Of a DNA stretch of 64,000 nucleotides, positions 60,929 to 64,000 are shown piece by piece. Source of the DNA: Scleromitrula shiraiana. Its lineage: Eukaryota; Ascomycota; Leotiomycetes; Helotiales; Sclerotiniaceae. Below the pieces are notes generated by a model. It did no database searches. It saw only the letters and a program-made list of their open reading frames with translations, and was not told the DNA's origin. The translations under genes were made by a program, and so were the position numbers. Numbering within the stretch: position 1 is the stretch's first letter; every line of letters starts with the position of its first letter. The DNA is taken from contig JABELC010000007.1 of assembly GCA_028455995.1 (NCBI GenBank), positions 1,499,501 through 1,563,500 on the forward strand, written 5' to 3'.

Positions 60929-63748
60929 ATTGAATTTGGGTTTTGAGGACTTTGATTCAAGAGCAATCGTATCGTGATATGATCTTTGTAGTGTTCTTAT
61001 CGTTTTATGTTATTTATATCTTTTAAGGTTTGAGCAAAGTCTTTTAGATGAGCTTTTTGAGGACCCATTTTGGGCAGCCCACGATCCTTATATATTATAC
61101 CTTCACTCAATGCTAACGCGGAATTCAATCTCACGCCGAATGACTTTTGTAGCTCAATAAGACTAATGGGAAATAAACAAAAAGAACATGAGAGTAAAAA
61201 ACAAGGGCCAGGCTTACGTCAACCCCACTTCATCACCTAAACACTTTACTACACCTGATAGATCTTCCAAACTACTGGCACAAATTTACGTGCGTTATGC
61301 GGATCGGTAACAAGGCTGAGTCCGCAAATCACTCATACCACTTTATTTTAACAAGGACATCACGAGTCTCGGACTCTGCTATAGTCCTAATGTCCTTGTC
61401 CGAGGGCGGATTCTATAATAATTGGTCCAAAAAACTTCTTCAAACCCCCATTTTGGTTCGTCGAAAGTCGATTTAAACTTCCTGATTACCAATTTAGGGC
61501 TTAGTTTTCTGGAGATCCTTTTCAACTTCTTTCTACCTGTGAATATCCACGCAGTACGACCATGCCATACGAAATGCGTAGCCACGAGGTTAAATCCTCC
61601 TCGAAAACATGTTTGATTAGATTGTCCTTTTAGGATCGAGTTTTGTTTCCAAATTCTTGCTACCTACTTGCTACGTACAGTAGTAGTAAACAGAAAAAGT
61701 CTCTTTTCTGTGCCACGACTATCATAATCCTGTAAGCCGGGACAAATAGGATCATATCCATAACAAAAACCCACCTAGTCAGCCTTTTATTTATCTAGCA
61801 TTTGGAACTTTTTCTCTGAATTTTGAAGTTTTTGCTTACACCGCCGTTACTTTTTTATCAGTGTCAGACTTGTCAGTCAGCCTCTCTCTCTCTCTTGATG
61901 ACACATGCCACATGGCGGTTAGTTCTCGAAAACATCTAGAAAAATAAAACAAGCATGAAACCTTACCAGTAGTGAAGCAAGTACGGTACGCTCGTAGCCT
62001 CGTACGTACCATCTCGCACAGGATCTAAGGAAAACAATTCGAGAACCGCTCCGAACTATGGATCATTGTTTTAAACCCGATAATAGTGTATCTGGAACGT
62101 ATTAGCTAATACGTGTACGATATCCGCGTATTTCCTTAGGTTTGGTGGTTCGTTCCATAAGGTTTAGGACGTATCCCTGATGCCCCAGATTTCAAGATAC
62201 GGGGCAATACGGTCGAAGATAACTCTATTTTCACTACAGTAACACTGGTACTTCACATATTTAACCACCAGGGCGGAGGTATTATGTTGAAAGTTTCCTT
62301 TATTGTTACTATAAATAGTCATATGAGTCCGTGTATCAGTGATACAATCCACGGTAGTCAAACTGGTGGTTCTAATCCCCAAAGCATATGATAAGGAGAT
62401 GTGATTTCCTCCATACATCTGCATAGACCGTGTCTAAATCTACAACACAGTCTTACTACAGCACGCTCCAGCAAAAGCTCGGATGGCATTGATGGGATGA
62501 TATGAAAGAAACCTTGAAATTTATAATTATCCTTTCTGCGTTGTTGGGCTCCACAATTTAGGACGGGTTTGAGATGCTCAGCAGCATTATTTTTAACCTC
62601 TTTGCTTCTCTTATGATTAAACTTAACCCAACTCATAGCTTCGGAAGGATTGAGCCGCTCTCCAGATATCTGAACTTATAATAAAAAAAACTCAATAATG
62701 GTACAAACATACGACAAGGGGGAAGACTAGTGGGGTAGATAGTCTTAGCGAATAAAGATAGGAGGGACAAACGGTTTGACTGGGAATAATGTCCCAAGAG
62801 TAGGGGTTGATCTGTCTACAGATAGATATAACAAGTATCATGAATCAGTAAGTCGCCTAGCTATAGCAGATCGCCCCGACAATGCACCTAACTAACTCTA
62901 AACCCTTCCCAAAAGAAACCTTCTCACAATCCAACCAGGACATTCTTATCTGATCGTCTACCTATTATCACATGAAAGTTATACGAAGTTCTTGATTTAG
63001 AAGTACGTAGTAGGTAATACTAAGTTTAAAGTCAAAGTCAAAGCAAAGCTAAGTAAATATAGTTCTACTGATGATCATCTATCTCGGCACGTAGCTTGAC
63101 TCGCTCGCGGACCAACCCTCGGCCAAGCCTTTGTCCACGTGTCGGTCACAGGTATCGACTATTTTAGAGTTTATACAAGTTACCTTGGTAATGAGTCACT
63201 GTAGAGTACAGAGGCAATATGAGGATATTAATTTATGTCAAGTTCGGTAGGGATCAGAGATAGGCAAGGGAGGTAAGAATGCAGATAATGTATAATCTCA
63301 CCAGAATGAGAACCATCTAAACCCAATTGAAAAGTTTTTCTCTCCTCCCGTCGCTAATCATACTGAAAATAGTAATATTTCAGCTTTTCAAAATTCAAAA
63401 ACCTATCCACTTTATCAATCTTTCCAATCAAATAGTAGAATAGAGCGGATATGCTATTCTAAATCAGGCTTAGATGGTTCTCATTCTGTTGAGATTATAC
63501 GGTATGAGGATATGAGTGAAGTAAATTGAGATATAATATTCTAATATACATGAACAAATATTGGTATATATACAATAACTGAAAGTCTGCACCCTGATAT
63601 CATACATCCAGAATATAATCAAAGTAGAAAAACCAAAATGCATTTACGAAGCAGAGCAAGGCAAGCCACTCAAGGCGCCGACCAGATATCAACAATCTGT
63701 CCATCAATCCATCCATCATCAATCATTCATCCCGAATCGTAAAACATC
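60929..63748. other. Long intergenic region
   Basis: About 2.8 kb of AT-rich DNA with no supported gene. One minus-strand ORF (62358-62636, starting MSWVKFNHKRSKEVKNN) has 92 codons but no recognisable domain. An inverted-repeat-like pair of ACCAGAATGAGAACCATCTAA at about 63300-63320 and its reverse complement near 63468-63490 flanks a short AT-rich block. Confidence 0.5.
63300..63500. repeat. Inverted repeat flanking an AT-rich block
   Basis: TATAATCTCACCAGAATGAG with AACCATCTAA on the left (about 63290-63322) is mirrored on the right by TTAGATGGTTCTCATTCTG and GAGATTATA (about 63469-63499). Two arms of about 30 bp with one or two mismatches flank about 145 bp. This is the shape of a miniature inverted-repeat element or a hairpin-forming RNA. 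Confidence 0.6.
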
Positions 63749-64000
63749 TCAAATGGTATCTTTCACCGACCCCTCGGAATCAATAATATCTCTTCCCTTT
63801 ACATCCTTCGACTTAGCATACAAACTCAATACACTACCTCTTCTCTCCCGTCTAGGACTCTTCCCACTAGAGATCCTCTCCAATGTGTCATCGTGTTCCT
63901 CATCCCCATTTGGGTCAGACCACACACTTAGAATCGATCCTTTCCTTCCACTACCGCTATTGCTTCGGCCATGCTTGGCCTCATGGTGTGTAGCGATGAA
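63749..64000 (-). CDS. 3' end of a gene running off the window, unknown
   Basis: 84 codons are open from the right edge to a TGA at 63749-63751. The peptide is hydrophilic and Ser/Arg/Lys/Asp-rich: HHEAKHGRSNSGSGRKGSIL, then SVWSDPNGDEEHDDTLERI, then SPRRERRGSVLSLYAKSKD and the end DSEGSVKDTI. It contains RRGS and RKGS, typical basophilic kinase (PKA-like) sites. It resembles the regulated cytosolic tail of a membrane protein or kinase, but I cannot name the gene from this fragment. Confidence 0.7.
   Translation of the reverse strand, partial: FIATHHEAKHGRSNSGSGRKGSILSVWSDPNGDEEHDDTLERISSGKSPRRERRGSVLSLYAKSKDVKGRDIIDSEGSVKDTI

Noticed and set aside
62358..62636. 92-codon minus-strand ORF
   Set aside because: Protein-like in places, but no domain, no splice partner and unremarkable length for chance in this DNA.

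Overview
This window looks like a gene-bearing chromosome segment of a filamentous ascomycete. The genes are compact, with introns mostly 46-110 nt long, GT-AG ends and CTAAC/CTGAC-like branch points. They include fungal markers: a Pkc1-type protein kinase C with HR1, C2, two C1 and kinase domains, a Jen1-type carboxylate permease, and ALG3. The AT-leaning base composition, the many long microsatellites and the pyrimidine-rich leaders suggest a Leotiomycete, perhaps a Sclerotiniaceae relative. That placement is an inference, not something the sequence proves.

Layout. From 1 to about 7.8 kb: simple repeats, a small membrane-protein gene (minus) and an IFRD-family gene (minus). From 7.8 to 10.2 kb: an FHA-domain protein with a C-terminal membrane anchor. 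From 10.2 to 23.5 kb: a gene-poor, microsatellite-rich and AT-rich stretch. It holds one small cysteine-rich protein gene, an intron-containing tRNA-Pro(UGG) gene with a degenerate fragment nearby, two paired CACGTG inverted repeats and a few uncertain ORFs. From 23.5 to 26.7 kb: an NAD(P)-binding protein and a Jen1-like transporter, tail to tail. From 26.7 to 33.4 kb: mostly gene-poor, with one broken Ser-rich reading frame. From 33.4 to 60 kb: a dense housekeeping block. In order it carries GMF (actin/Arp2/3), an aldo-keto reductase, an acidic protein I do not recognise, a mitochondrial-type small protein, ALG3 (N-glycan assembly), an EIF1AD-like OB-fold protein, an MFS transporter, a short/branched-chain acyl-CoA dehydrogenase, PKC, cytosolic prolyl-tRNA synthetase, TCP-1 alpha (CCT1) and the Rieske iron-sulfur protein. 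From 60 to 64 kb: a small Ser/Arg-rich candidate N-myristoylated protein, a long spacer, and the 3' end of a gene that runs off the right edge.

The genes do not form a recognisable biosynthetic cluster or a prokaryote-like operon. They are mostly independent housekeeping functions: translation, protein folding, respiration, glycosylation, cell-wall signalling and actin turnover. I reconstructed the exon structures by matching GT-AG sites with reading-frame phase and family similarity. Several genes, GMF above all, are only visible after splicing. I found no clear new multi-gene system. The most unusual items are the small cysteine-rich protein, the acidic protein of unknown family, two apparently decayed reading frames, the tRNA fragment, the paired CACGTG palindromes, and two genes whose base composition switches from C-rich to G-rich along their length.
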